From Thalassobius sp. I31.1 (GTDB lineage: Bacteria; Pseudomonadota; Alphaproteobacteria; Rhodobacterales; Rhodobacteraceae), in assembly GCF_003031585.1 (NCBI RefSeq), contig NZ_PWAA01000022.1:248001-312000 (forward strand): a stretch of 64,000 nucleotides of DNA, read 5' to 3'. Made by a program: the position numbers and the translations under genes. Positions within the stretch are counted from its first letter, which is position 1. Each line of letters starts with the position of its first letter. A model generated the notes under the pieces. The model worked only from the letters and a program-made list of their open reading frames with translations, did not search any database and was not told where the DNA came from. This document shows positions 34,328 through 43,004 of this stretch, in pieces.

Positions 34328-35377
34328 TCAGGCCAGAAGGCGCGCAGTTTTGCCTTCGGCCACCGGGCGCGCAACGCGTGTTGCAGCCGCAACATCAGGC
34401 AGGAGTTCCGGGAAAAGTTTCCGGAACTCTTCATGCCCTTCGTCAGAAAGCCCGCGCAGGGACAGTTCTGTTGGCAGGAAGCTTTCAGCCCAGCAACCAT
34501 TGGCCATGACGACTTCGTGCACGTCACACATGAAGTGATAATAGGTCACGTCTTCGGCGGGTCGCAGGAAGATTGTGTCATTGTTCACAAGGTTTACGGC
34601 GGCGGTCAGCACTTCGTCTTCATGGAACAGCAGCTGCGCACGCCAGTCTGCCACCAGCATCCGGTGCTGGCGTGAAACCATAAGATCACTGGCCGGCATG
34701 TTTTCCCCAAGGCTGCCGGCGCGGAAAACCACAGGGCGCATCTTGTGATCTGCCTGTTGCTGACGGGCGGTGATCGTGCGGGACCCAATCCAGCGCACCG
34801 GGGAGAAACCATTGTCGCGGGTCAGGACAAGATCGCCTTCTTTCAGGTCTTCGACCGCGACTTCGCCGGTTTTGGTGACGATTTTTGTCCCTTGTACAAA
34901 ACAGACCAGGTGAACGTCGACCTGCAGGGCAATATTGTCAACAATCGCACCAAGACTGTCATTGTCGCCCAGTTCTGTGAAGCGCAGATTGTAATTCCCG
35001 GCTGTCGGCAGCGTGACATTCATGGATGCCGGTGTCAGGCTTCTGCTGGTCGGGAAAAAATCCTGCGTGGCGATGACAACACCATTGTCGTCGCGGATCT
35101 CGACGCGAAATCCATCACCTGCGAAGGTGCTTTCTGCGTTGCGCAGGGCGGTATCAAACGTCAGGGTGGTCGATGCGGGCAGGGTGGCGCCGGCCGGCAC
35201 AGAGAAATTCTGTTGCAGCACTGTTGTCTGGGAACTGTTGCCATCGATTTCAGAAACGAGGTTGCCGGAACCACCGCTGATATAGGCGGATTGCGGGTTA
35301 ATTTCGATGTCTGTGCCAAACCAGCCGGAGCTGCCAGCGCTGAAGGTGCCGTTTGTAATCAGTTCAGTGAGGGGCAT
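34328..35377 (-). CDS. Hint-domain protein with N-terminal beta-sandwich
   Basis: A 349-residue protein. Residues 1-150 look like a carbohydrate-binding or DUF642-like beta-sandwich (LITNGTFSAGSSGWFG, then a FRVEIRDDNG strand and YNLRFTELGDNDSLGAIVDNI). C159 begins a Hint_2 module (CFVQGTKIVTKTGEVAVEDL), with DLVLTRDNGFSPVRWIGSR, SDLMVSRQHRMLV and HFMCDVHEVVMANG following. It is a paralogue of the Hint protein at 7448-8602 in the Hint part only; the N-terminal domains differ, so the module has been shuffled. Role unknown; secretion or self-processing is possible. The stop codon abuts ytoQ. Confidence 0.83.
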   Translation of the reverse strand: MPLTELITNGTFSAGSSGWFGTDIEINPQSAYISGGSGNLVSEIDGNSSQTTVLQQNFSVPAGATLPASTTLTFDTALRNAESTFAGDGFRVEIRDDNGVVIATQDFFPTSRSLTPASMNVTLPTAGNYNLRFTELGDNDSLGAIVDNIALQVDVHLVCFVQGTKIVTKTGEVAVEDLKEGDLVLTRDNGFSPVRWIGSRTITARQQQADHKMRPVVFRAGSLGENMPASDLMVSRQHRMLVADWRAQLLFHEDEVLTAAVNLVNNDTIFLRPAEDVTYYHFMCDVHEVVMANGCWAESFLPTELSLRGLSDEGHEEFRKLFPELLPDVAAATRVARPVAEGKTARLLA

Positions 35378-35571
35378 TTTATTTTCTCAGTGCGGTTTTA
35401 AGTGAAAAAACGGAGCACTGGAGAAGCTGAACATGACTGTTAACGAATTACTAATGTACCGGGAACATTTCCGCTATACGCCTGAAAAACGCATATGCCG
35501 AGTCACAATTCACTGAACTCACTGTGACCCGGTATATTTTCTTAGTATTTGGTTAACGACCTGGCTAAAGG

Positions 35572-36267
35572 TTAGTTAACATTTGGAATTTTAAGACCTT
35601 TCTGAACCGCAGGGCGTGTCAGGAAGCGATCAAGCCAGGCATTTACATGGGTAAAGGAATCAAATTCCAATACTTCTTTCGCACCGTAGAAATCCAGCGC
35701 ACGCAACCAGGGTACAATTGCGATATCAGCGATGGAATAGTCCCCGGCAATCCATTCACGCCCTTCCATCTGTTTATCCAGAACGGAAAGCAGGCGCTTT
35801 GCTTCATTGATATAGCGTTCGCGCGGGCGGGGATCTTCGATCTCGGCACCTGCGAATTTGTAAAAGAAACCAAGCTGTCCCAGCATCGGGCCCACGCCGC
35901 CCATCTGGAACATCAGCCATTTGATCACTTCGTATTTGCCTGCACCTTCCGGCATCAGCTTGCCGGTTTTTTCGGCCAGGTAGATCAGGATTGCGCCGCT
36001 TTCAAACAGACCAATCGGGTTTCCGTCCGGGCCGTTTGGATCAATGATCGCGGGGATTTTGTTGTTTGGGTTCAGGGACAGGAATTCGTCGCTTTTCACG
36101 TCACTGTCGGACAGGGTCACCAAATGTGGTTCATAGGCCAGCCCCAGTTCTTCCAGCGCGATAGAAACCTTCACACCATTTGGGGTCGGATAAGAATAAA
36201 GCTGAATCACATCCTGGTTCTGTGCGGGCCAGCGGGAGGTGACCTGGAATTGAGAAAGATCAGACAT
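35572..36267 (-). CDS. Glutathione S-transferase, Ure2/YfcG (nu) type
   Basis: A 231-residue protein. IQLYSYPTPNGVKVSIALEELGL (about 21-43) is the thioredoxin-like start typical of the YfcG/Ure2-like group, where Asn/Thr replace the usual Tyr or Ser nucleophile. NPNNKIPAIID and ESGAILIYLAEKTGKLMP form the glutathione-binding part. The C-terminal helical domain begins near residue 110, with SIADIAIVPWLRAL. Members reduce disulfides with glutathione. A putative promoter lies between it and mscL, which is divergent. The gene appears single. Confidence 0.9.
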   Translation of the reverse strand: MSDLSQFQVTSRWPAQNQDVIQLYSYPTPNGVKVSIALEELGLAYEPHLVTLSDSDVKSDEFLSLNPNNKIPAIIDPNGPDGNPIGLFESGAILIYLAEKTGKLMPEGAGKYEVIKWLMFQMGGVGPMLGQLGFFYKFAGAEIEDPRPRERYINEAKRLLSVLDKQMEGREWIAGDYSIADIAIVPWLRALDFYGAKEVLEFDSFTHVNAWLDRFLTRPAVQKGLKIPNVN

Positions 36268-36433
36268 TGTGTTTCCTTTAAGAGTACAGGACGAGGCAGG
36301 AAAACCTGCCTGGATTATGTGGGGAAATGTAGGTACGATTTCCCCGGTGAACAGGTTTGGCTATGTGCGGTGGCTGCATTATACATCTGCGCAAGCGAAC
36401 AGCCGCTGGGGCTTTTGAAAAAGGAAACGTGAA

Positions 36434-36865
36434 ATGTTACAGGAATTCAAGGATTTCATCGCAAAGGGCAACGTCATGGATATGGCGGTTGGTATAATCA
36501 TCGGTGCAGCTTTCACCGCAATCGTGAAGTCCATGGTGGATGATCTGATCAATCCGATCATTGGCCTTTTCACAGGTGGGGTTGATTTTACCAATAAATT
36601 CATTGTTCTGGGTGGCGGTGATGCTGAATACGCGTCGCTGGATGCAGCACGCGAAGCCGGGGCTGCGGCCTTTGCATACGGGGCTTTCTTTATGGCGATT
36701 ATCAACTTCCTGATCATTGCATGGGTTGTCTTCATGATGGTGAAGACAGTCAATAAAGCGAAGGAAGCGGCAGAGAAGCAGGAAGAAGCTGCGGCGGAAA
36801 CCCCCGCTGGTCCAAGCGAGATCGATGTTTTGCTTGAGATCCGCGATTCTCTTGCTAATAAGTAA
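36434..36865 (+). CDS. mscL: Large-conductance mechanosensitive channel
   Basis: A 143-residue inner-membrane channel opening on hypo-osmotic shock. [37 protein letters not shown] (about 5-41) is the first helix and pore lining, with the classic GNVMDMAVG start. A periplasmic loop follows, then the second helix near 82-104 and a charged cytoplasmic helix ending in VLLEIRDSL. The Ala/Glu-rich linker before that is usual for the family. A terminator with a GCAA tetraloop follows at 36928-36951. Confidence 0.95.
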   Translation: MLQEFKDFIAKGNVMDMAVGIIIGAAFTAIVKSMVDDLINPIIGLFTGGVDFTNKFIVLGGGDAEYASLDAAREAGAAAFAYGAFFMAIINFLIIAWVVFMMVKTVNKAKEAAEKQEEAAAETPAGPSEIDVLLEIRDSLANK

Positions 36866-36927
36866 GACATATCGTGCAGACGGGGGGCGCAGGTAAATTA
36901 CTCCGGTAACCCTCCGCATACAGGTTT

Positions 36928-36961
36928 GGGCTCGTCAGCAATGACGGGCCCGTTCTGTTTT
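36928..36961 (+). terminator. Rho-independent terminator of mscL
   Basis: GGGCTCGTCA and TGACGGGCCC arms close a GCAA loop (36928-36951), followed by GTTCTGTTTT. One G-T pair in the stem. Confidence 0.75.
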
Positions 36962-36967
36962 CAGGGC

Positions 36968-37249
36968 TCACATCAGAAAGATTGTGATCTCCCCGCTGGC
37001 GCGGCGCAATTCATGCACGGCGGCAAATTCCGGATCACTGTGCCAGGCCTCAAAGGCATCACGGCTGTCAGCTGTAAGAAGCACAATCATCTGTGGCGCT
37101 TCCTGTGTGCCTTCCATCCGGGTTGGTTCTTTTGTAAGCTGTAGGGCTGTGATCCCGTGTTTCTGCATCGCCTCCCCTGCGCGGGCGCGATAGTCGGCGA
37201 ATGTGTCGGGGTTGCTTATGTTCAGTGTGACAATTGCATGGGTGGTCAT
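36968..37249 (-). CDS. DUF1330-like small protein
   Basis: A 93-residue protein. The start is ATG 37249 (MTTHAIVTLNISNPDTFADY), with AAAGGA at good spacing; the ATG directly before it at 37252 is equally in frame. The NPDTFADYRARAGEAMQKHG segment, then a PQMIVLLTADSRDAFEAWHSDPEF stretch, resemble DUF1330, a ferredoxin-like alpha+beta barrel family of unknown role. It is divergent from the LysR-type gene (start 37346), which suggests that this regulator controls it. Confidence 0.75.
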   Translation of the reverse strand: MTTHAIVTLNISNPDTFADYRARAGEAMQKHGITALQLTKEPTRMEGTQEAPQMIVLLTADSRDAFEAWHSDPEFAAVHELRRASGEITIFLM

Positions 37250-37345
37250 CATGTATCCTTTAGTTGATACAAAACAGATCGGGATTGTCTGGCTTGTGTG
37301 AAAGTAATCATTGATGTGCATCCGATGATCACTAATAATCAGGTC

Positions 37346-38212
37346 ATGCTGAACTGGAATGATCTGCGTTATGTCCTTGAAACCGCCCGTCAGGGTGGGA
37401 TCAGCGGGGCCGCGCGTGTTCTAAAGGTGAACCATGGCACAGTGTCCCGCCGGATCACTGCCGCGGAAGAGGCCCTTGGCGCCCGTCTGTTTGATCGTCT
37501 GGCGTCGGGGTATGCCCTGACAGACGCCGGGCGGGAAGCGATCCTGATTGCCGAAAATATGGAAGCACAGGGGCATGAGCTGGAACGGCATATGGATGCC
37601 CGTGACACACGTATTGCCGGGCCTCTGACGGTCACCGGGCCGCAAATGATGGTGGATCGCGTCCTGGGGCCGGTGCTGAAATCTTTCATCACGACATACC
37701 CGGATGTGGATCTGAAGCTGCGTGCCGGGAATGATGCCCTGAACCTTGCGGCGCGCCAGGCCGATGTTGCCCTGCGGGTGTCGCCTGATCCGCCGGACAG
37801 CCTGATTGGCCGCCGGGTGGCGGAACAACGCTATGGCATCTATGCTGCGCCCGATCTGATCGCGGCTGATCGGGGTGGGGCGCTTGACTGGATCAGTTTC
37901 CAGAGCTGGCCTGGTCCGCCAAAGGAATTCCTGGCGCTGCGTCCGCACCTAACAACCCGGCTGGTGGTGGATGACATCCACGCTGCCCTTAGTGCCGCCC
38001 GCGCAGGCATCGGCGCAACCCGGCTGGCCTGTATCATTGGCGATGAAGAACCCGGCCTTAAACGCCTGCCCGATGTGCCGCTGTTTCCCTATATGCCTGT
38101 GTGGCTGCTGACCCATGCCGATCTGCGCAGCCAACCCCGGGTCCGTGCCTTTCTGGATCACGTTGGGAATGCCATCAAATCCGCACGTCCTAGGTTTCTG
38201 GGAGAGCCTTGA
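37346..38212 (+). CDS. LysR-family transcriptional regulator
   Basis: A 288-residue protein. ATG 37346 gives MLNWNDLRYVLETARQGGIS, a typical LysR start; upstream in-frame ATGs exist. The N-terminal 65 residues form the winged helix-turn-helix (GAARVLKVNHGTVSRRITAAEEALGARLF). The remaining part is the periplasmic-binding-like effector domain (LTVTGPQMMVDRVLGPVL, then DVALRVSPDPPDSLIGRRVA). It belongs to the group resembling single-effector LysR proteins of alphaproteobacteria. The divergent DUF1330 gene is the likely target. The LysE gene begins 53 bases downstream on the same strand. Confidence 0.9.
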   Translation: MLNWNDLRYVLETARQGGISGAARVLKVNHGTVSRRITAAEEALGARLFDRLASGYALTDAGREAILIAENMEAQGHELERHMDARDTRIAGPLTVTGPQMMVDRVLGPVLKSFITTYPDVDLKLRAGNDALNLAARQADVALRVSPDPPDSLIGRRVAEQRYGIYAAPDLIAADRGGALDWISFQSWPGPPKEFLALRPHLTTRLVVDDIHAALSAARAGIGATRLACIIGDEEPGLKRLPDVPLFPYMPVWLLTHADLRSQPRVRAFLDHVGNAIKSARPRFLGEP

Positions 38213-38264
38213 CTTCACCCAGTTTCAGGCGTCTGCTGTGGCTATTCTGCGAAAGGCCCTTTTG

Positions 38265-38891
38265 ATGTCATTTGAAACCTGGTTGCTCTTCCTTGCTGTC
38301 TCTGTCGCCCCTGTCATCAGCCCCGGTCCCGGCGTGCTGTTCGCGATCACCAATGCGTTGCGCTATGGGGTGAAGGTGACGATCCTGATTGGTTTGATCA
38401 ATGGTGCGGGCATTGCGGCGCTGGGGATCTTTGTGGGCCTGGGGCTTGGGGCGGTGATGAAGGCGTCAGCTCTGGCGTTTCTTATCCTGAAAGTCGTGGG
38501 GGCCACTTACCTGATCTGGCTGGGCGTGAAGATCTGGCGGGATCGCAGTGCGTTCCTGATTGAGGCCAACAGCCGGTCCGGCCCCGTGCCCTGGTCAAAA
38601 CTGTCGGCCCAGGCTGTGGCGATTTCTCTGACCAATCCGAAAGCGATGGTGGCAATTGCCGCGCTGTTCCCACCCTTCCTGAACGCCAATGCCCCCGCCA
38701 TGTCTCAGGTGGTGATCCTTGCGCTGAGCTACGGCGCGCTGTGTGCCCTGAACCATGCAGTGATTGCGGTGTCCGGCAACTGGCTGCGCCGTTTTCTCAG
38801 CACCCCAAAGCGCGCCCAACAGGTCCGCCGCGTGACAGGCGGGGCTTTTGTTGGGTTCGGGTCACTGCTGGCGCTGAGTAGTAAGCAGTGA
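38265..38891 (+). CDS. LysE-family amino acid exporter
   Basis: A 208-residue inner-membrane protein with six helices. ATG 38265 is preceded by GAAAGG; the frame is open 50 codons further but not conserved. SVAPVISPGPGVLFAITNALRYG (about 12-34) is the RhtB/LysE signature, followed by GAGIAALGIFVGLG and a VVGATYLIWLGVKIWRD helix. SLTNPKAMVAIAALFPPF is also characteristic. Homologues export amino acids such as homoserine, threonine or lysine; the substrate here is unknown. The gene lies just after LysR and four bases before the next start. Confidence 0.88.
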   Translation: MSFETWLLFLAVSVAPVISPGPGVLFAITNALRYGVKVTILIGLINGAGIAALGIFVGLGLGAVMKASALAFLILKVVGATYLIWLGVKIWRDRSAFLIEANSRSGPVPWSKLSAQAVAISLTNPKAMVAIAALFPPFLNANAPAMSQVVILALSYGALCALNHAVIAVSGNWLRRFLSTPKRAQQVRRVTGGAFVGFGSLLALSSKQ

Positions 38892-38899
38892 GGATAGAA

Positions 38900-39574
38900 A
38901 TGCCTGCGCGTCCATTGTCTCACGATGATTTGAATGCTGTTGTGACCTTGCTGAAAGACGCGGGGGTGTACACTCCGGGCAAACGAAGCGTTGCCTATGT
39001 CCACCCAGATCATTCGGCTGCGAATGTTGTGGTGTGCTTTGATCAGTTTCCTCAGGGCGCATTTGCGTCTGAAGAGGCAGGCCGCATGATCGGATATCTG
39101 AATGCCATCCGTCTCCCGTCTCGTATTGCTCTGTCTGTACCGGGATGGGATGCGGCTACCGGGAGTGGAACAGGTAGTGCACATGACCCTGCAGGTGATT
39201 GGCTTTATGTTTGTCGGATGCTTCTGACTGCGGACGCGGGCCACCAGTCTCTTTCGCCTGAGCTGGCTCCTTTACTCAGGGCGCTGAAGGCTCTGGCCAT
39301 ACAAGAAAATCTGGAGGGAGTCGCAATCGCCTTGCCATTTCCTGGAAAACGGGAACGTTCCGGGACGACAGAGTTCCAGAAACAATGCCTGCTAGAAGGT
39401 CGCCGTGTGGATGGGCAGCCTTATTTGTCAGGAACAATGGGGCCAAGCGAATCAATCAACGTCGCTTTGTTAGAAGGCTTTGAACATCTGATTGCTCTTC
39501 CTGAGTATATAGAGAGAGCGAACCATTTTGCCCTTTTGGTCTGGCATAACCCGGAGAACAACAAATGTTGTTGA
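38900..39574 (+). CDS. Hypothetical protein
   Basis: A 224-residue protein. ATG 38900 is taken because AGGAT lies six bases ahead; the frame opens at GTG 38888, overlapping the LysE stop. I recognise no family. LNAVVTLLKDAGVYTP near the start looks helical, and later parts alternate strands and helices (VVVCFDQFPQGAFASEEAGRM). No signal peptide or membrane helix is evident. It is slightly AT-richer than neighbours. It is probably coexpressed with the LysE gene. Confidence 0.6.
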   Translation: MPARPLSHDDLNAVVTLLKDAGVYTPGKRSVAYVHPDHSAANVVVCFDQFPQGAFASEEAGRMIGYLNAIRLPSRIALSVPGWDAATGSGTGSAHDPAGDWLYVCRMLLTADAGHQSLSPELAPLLRALKALAIQENLEGVAIALPFPGKRERSGTTEFQKQCLLEGRRVDGQPYLSGTMGPSESINVALLEGFEHLIALPEYIERANHFALLVWHNPENNKCC

Positions 39575-39621
39575 GTAATGCCTGCAGTTCCCCTGGCAAT
39601 ATAATATTCAGACATAACCAA

Positions 39622-39649
39622 TAAAAAGGCCGGAAGTTTCCTTCCGGCC
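39622..39649 (-). terminator. Rho-independent terminator of ald
   Basis: GGCCGGAAG and CTTCCGGCC arms close a four-base loop (39628-39649). On the minus strand it is followed by TTTTTATT and ends the ald transcript. Confidence 0.87.
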
Positions 39650-39673
39650 CAGTTTTGATCCTCAGGAGAGAGA

Positions 39674-40792
39674 TCAGATTTCGAGGGCAGCTTCTGGCGT
39701 GATGTGATTCATACCAAGGGCCTCGCCCACCGCAGCGTAAGTCAGCTTGCCAGCATGCACGTTCAGACCGTTCAGCAGGTGTGCGTTGTCTTTACAGGCT
39801 TGCTTCCAGCCTTTGTTGGCCAGGGCCAGCATGAACGGCATGGTCGCGTTGCCAAGGGCAATAGTGGATGTGCGAGCAACCGCGCCTGGCATGTTGGCCA
39901 CGCAGTAGTGCATTACACCGTCAACTTCGTAGATTGGATCCTGGTGGGTTGTGGCTTTGGATGTTTCAAAGCAGCCGCCCTGGTCGATCGCAACGTCCAC
40001 AAGAACTGCGCCCGGCTTCAGGGACTTCAGCTGATCACGGGAAATCAGCTTAGGTGCCGCAGCACCCGGGATCAGAACCGCGCCGATGATCATGTCAGCG
40101 TCCGCTGCCAGTTCTGCAGTCGCTTCTGCGGTGGAATACTGGTTCTTGAAGGTGCCGCCGAAAACGTCGTCGAGATACTTCAGGCGTGTCAGGGAACGGT
40201 CGAGAACGGTCACATCTGCGCCCATGCCTGCTGCGATTTTCGCAGCGTGGGTGCCAACAACACCGCCGCCGATGACCAGAACTTTCGCAGGGGCCACACC
40301 AGGAACGCCGCCCATCAGAACGCCGCGGCCGCCGTTGGCTTTCTGCAGGGTGTAGGACCCAACTTGTGGTGCCAGACGACCGGCAACTTCGGACATTGGG
40401 GCAAGCAGAGGCAGGCCGCCGTTGTTGTCAGTTACGGTTTCGTAAGCAATCGCTGTGCAACCGCTGTCGATCAGGTCTTTGGTCTGCTCGGGATCGGGTG
40501 CCAGGTGCAGGTATGTGAACAGCAGCTGACCTTCGCGCAGCATCTTGCGTTCGCCCGGCTGAGGTTCTTTTACTTTTACGATCATATCTGCTGTCGCAAA
40601 AATTTCCTCAGGGGTCGCCAGCATGGTCGCGCCTGCGGCTGTATAATCGTCATCTGAGAAGCCAGCGCCCAGACCGCCGCCTGCTTCGATAAAGACGTCA
40701 TGGCCGGCGTTTACCGCTTCGCGTGCAGCAGCAGGTGTCATGCCGATGCGGAATTCCTGGGGTTTGATTTCCTTGGGGCAACCGATTTTCAT
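39674..40792 (-). CDS. ald: Alanine dehydrogenase
   Basis: A 372-residue NAD-dependent enzyme that interconverts L-alanine with pyruvate and ammonia. ATG 40792 is chosen because [20 protein letters not shown] is the family start and GAGAGGA lies upstream. Catalytic Lys75 (in MIVKVKEP) and His96 (in FTYLHLAP) are in the positions known from other Ald enzymes. [24 protein letters not shown] is the Rossmann motif. The divergent Lrp-family gene at 40935 is the likely regulator. The window also has other alanine and D-amino-acid genes. Confidence 0.95.
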   Translation of the reverse strand: MKIGCPKEIKPQEFRIGMTPAAAREAVNAGHDVFIEAGGGLGAGFSDDDYTAAGATMLATPEEIFATADMIVKVKEPQPGERKMLREGQLLFTYLHLAPDPEQTKDLIDSGCTAIAYETVTDNNGGLPLLAPMSEVAGRLAPQVGSYTLQKANGGRGVLMGGVPGVAPAKVLVIGGGVVGTHAAKIAAGMGADVTVLDRSLTRLKYLDDVFGGTFKNQYSTAEATAELAADADMIIGAVLIPGAAAPKLISRDQLKSLKPGAVLVDVAIDQGGCFETSKATTHQDPIYEVDGVMHYCVANMPGAVARTSTIALGNATMPFMLALANKGWKQACKDNAHLLNGLNVHAGKLTYAAVGEALGMNHITPEAALEI

Positions 40793-40934
40793 TGGGGTAT
40801 CCTCTCTCAATTCTCCTGAGACAGACTGTCGCAAGGATGCCATGCAATTGTCTGGGAATTTATGGGGTGTAATCTCACTTAATATGAAGTATCTTCGAAG
40901 TCTGACGAAAATATTGGAAGAATCCACGAAGATT

Positions 40935-41393
40935 ATGAGCATCGACAGCGTAGATCGACGAATACTGATTCAGCTTCAGAAGAGCGGCCGGATGTCCAAT
41001 GCGGAACTGGCAGAGCGGATTAACCTTTCGGCGTCCGCCTGCCACAGACGTGTGCAGCGGCTTGAGGCGGAAGGGTACATTAAGGATTACGTGGCGCTTC
41101 TGAACCCGCGCAAACTGGGCCGTCCGACAACTGTGTTTGTGGAAATTACGCTTGCGGCCCAGGCGGATGAGGTGCTGGACGCGTTTGAACGTGCCGTCGC
41201 CAAAATCCCGGATGTGCTGGAATGCCACCTGATGGCGGGCAAGTCAGATTATGTTTTGAAAGTTGTGGCGCTGGATACCGAAGATTTCGCCCGTATTCAC
41301 CGCCAGCACCTGTCGCGGCTGCCCGGGGTGACGCAGATGCAAAGTTCCTTTGCCCTGCGCACGGTCTTCAAGACAACCGCCCTGCCGGTGTAA
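40935..41393 (+). CDS. Lrp/AsnC-family regulator
   Basis: A 152-residue protein. ATG 40935 gives MSIDSVDRRILIQLQKSGRM, a standard start. Residues about 3-60 form the helix-turn-helix (SNAELAERINLSASACHRRVQRLEAEGYIKDY), and the rest is the RAM effector domain that binds amino acids (HLMAGKSDYVLKVVALDTEDF). It is divergent from ald across a 142-base spacer, the same arrangement as AldR-type regulators that control ald in response to alanine. Confidence 0.9.
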   Translation: MSIDSVDRRILIQLQKSGRMSNAELAERINLSASACHRRVQRLEAEGYIKDYVALLNPRKLGRPTTVFVEITLAAQADEVLDAFERAVAKIPDVLECHLMAGKSDYVLKVVALDTEDFARIHRQHLSRLPGVTQMQSSFALRTVFKTTALPV

Positions 41394-41414
41394 CGCGGCA
41401 AGGCGGGACATGGT

Positions 41415-41933
41415 TTAACCCTGGTAATCACCACGGATCGGGTAGTTGTTTTCGCGGATGTATTTCACGCCACCAGCGATTGCGCCCATGTCGGGGCGGG
41501 AAAATGGGGCGTTGGAAATATCTGCCAGATGCAGGATGCCTGCGTCATTCACCACAAACAGGCCCGGTTCCGCATAGGGACGGTCGGTTTCTGCTGCGCT
41601 GCGGGGCTCGGAAATATAAAGACCCAGTTCCTTCATCTGATCGATGGACAGGCCATAAGCCACTTCGGCGTCCAGCTTGATGTCGGAATGGAAATTGCGG
41701 GCTTTTTCTTCCGGATCACCGGAAACAACAGTGATCTCAACACCGGTTTCTGTGAAGGCGGCCACATGTTTCTGCATGGCTTTCAGTTGCAGACGACACA
41801 GCGGGCAATGGGCACCGCGATAGACCAGAACAAGCGCCCAGTTGTCGCCGGAAGCCTGACCAAGGGTGATCTCTTTGCCGGACAGGGTTGGCAGGGTGAT
41901 GGCGGGGAAAGATTTACCGGTTTGCGGTTTCAT
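41415..41933 (-). CDS. Peroxiredoxin-like (AhpC/TSA) protein
   Basis: A 172-residue thioredoxin-fold protein. The start is ATG 41933 with AAGGGC upstream; ATG 41948 is less likely. VLVYRGAHCPLCRLQLKAM (about 35-53) carries a CxxC pair where classical peroxiredoxins have a single peroxidatic cysteine in a PxxxTxxC loop; here the block is of the C-P-L-C type found in the redoxin/AhpC-TSA group. ITVVSGDPEEKARNF follows. Probably reduces peroxides or protein disulfides in the cytoplasm. Confidence 0.82.
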   Translation of the reverse strand: MKPQTGKSFPAITLPTLSGKEITLGQASGDNWALVLVYRGAHCPLCRLQLKAMQKHVAAFTETGVEITVVSGDPEEKARNFHSDIKLDAEVAYGLSIDQMKELGLYISEPRSAAETDRPYAEPGLFVVNDAGILHLADISNAPFSRPDMGAIAGGVKYIRENNYPIRGDYQG

Positions 41934-42010
41934 GGGGTGCCCTTTCATGCGTTTCAGCGGACAACCTGACCTTTCCCGCGCGACAGTGCAAATCGCGATT
42001 TCGTGATGCG

Positions 42011-42856
42011 TCAGTTTTTCGGGCGCAGGGCCAGGGTGGCGAAACCCGATGTCAGAAGCAGTGCGATCCCGGCCAGTGCCCAGGCATCAGGCCAGGTGTT
42101 GAAGACAAGTACGCCAAAGACCGTGGCCGATATCAGTTGCAGATAGATGAAGGGGGCCAGGCGCGATGCTTCGGCCCGGCGATAGGCCAGCACCAGGCAA
42201 TAGTTGCCGATGGCGGATCCGAAGGCGCTGATCAGGACCGGGATCACCAGCGCGGGTGAATAGGCTGGCAGGGCTGTTATCCCCATGGGCGTCAGCAGCG
42301 CGGTTCCTATCATCAGTTGCGATAACAACATTTCCAGCGGCCTTGCCCGCGTCGCAAGCCAGCGGCTGGCGGTCAGATAGCTGCCGTAAAATATGCCTGC
42401 GAGCAGGGCAAACAACGCACCAATCCCCATATCCGGCCCGGGGCGTACGACAAGCAGCACCCCGGCAAAGCCAACCAGCAGTAATACAGTCCGCCGGTGA
42501 TCCAGCTTTTCTTTCAACAGCAGGCCGGATGCAAAATAGCTGAGGATCGGGCCAACAAAGAAGATCGCAAAAACATTGGCGATGTCTTCTGTACGCAGGG
42601 CCGTCAGGATGGAGGCAATGCCGCCGGTAATAAACGCCCCGCGCAGCCAGATCCGCCAGTCAAGATACAGGCGCGGATCAAAGCGGGCAACAATCGGCAG
42701 AAACACCAGCATCCCGATCAGAAAGCGGCTCCAGGCGACGAAGAAGGGTGAAACACCGATCTCAGCCGTCAGGATTTTACCTGCCGCATCCCCGCCGGGG
42801 ATAAGAACCATGGCGCAGCAGATAAATGCGACGGCGAGTGTGAAATTCCTGTCCAT
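42011..42856 (-). CDS. DMT-superfamily (EamA) transporter
   Basis: A 281-residue protein with ten hydrophobic helices in two EamA repeats. ATG 42856 is preferred over TTG 42862. ISPFFVAWSRFLIGML-like VSPFFVAWSRFLIGM and the loop IANVFAIFFVGPILSYFASGLLLKEKLDHRR in the first repeat, and the EASRLAPFIYLQLISATVFGVLVF stretch in the second, are typical. Members move amino acids, nucleotides or drugs; substrate unknown. It stands alone, upstream of the RTX region. Confidence 0.87.
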   Translation of the reverse strand: MDRNFTLAVAFICCAMVLIPGGDAAGKILTAEIGVSPFFVAWSRFLIGMLVFLPIVARFDPRLYLDWRIWLRGAFITGGIASILTALRTEDIANVFAIFFVGPILSYFASGLLLKEKLDHRRTVLLLVGFAGVLLVVRPGPDMGIGALFALLAGIFYGSYLTASRWLATRARPLEMLLSQLMIGTALLTPMGITALPAYSPALVIPVLISAFGSAIGNYCLVLAYRRAEASRLAPFIYLQLISATVFGVLVFNTWPDAWALAGIALLLTSGFATLALRPKN

Positions 42857-42942
42857 GGGCAAGCTGTCACAGGTTTTTCGCCTCTGTGCAACCGGAAGCC
42901 GGGGCGGGCTTTGGGTAACTGTTTTTCAAATGGGTTCTGAAC

Positions 42943-42983
42943 GCAAAAAGAAAGCCCCGGTGAAGCAAATCACCGGGGCTTTT
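42943..42983 (-). terminator. Rho-independent terminator of the left RTX gene
   Basis: AAAGCCCCGGTGA and TCACCGGGGCTTT arms close a short loop, and on the minus strand a T-rich run follows. The hairpin and its downstream GCGTTCAGAAC are nearly the same, in inverted orientation, as the terminator at 45591-45630. Confidence 0.88.
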
Positions 42984-43004
42984 ATTTTACAGAAATCCGT
43001 CAGA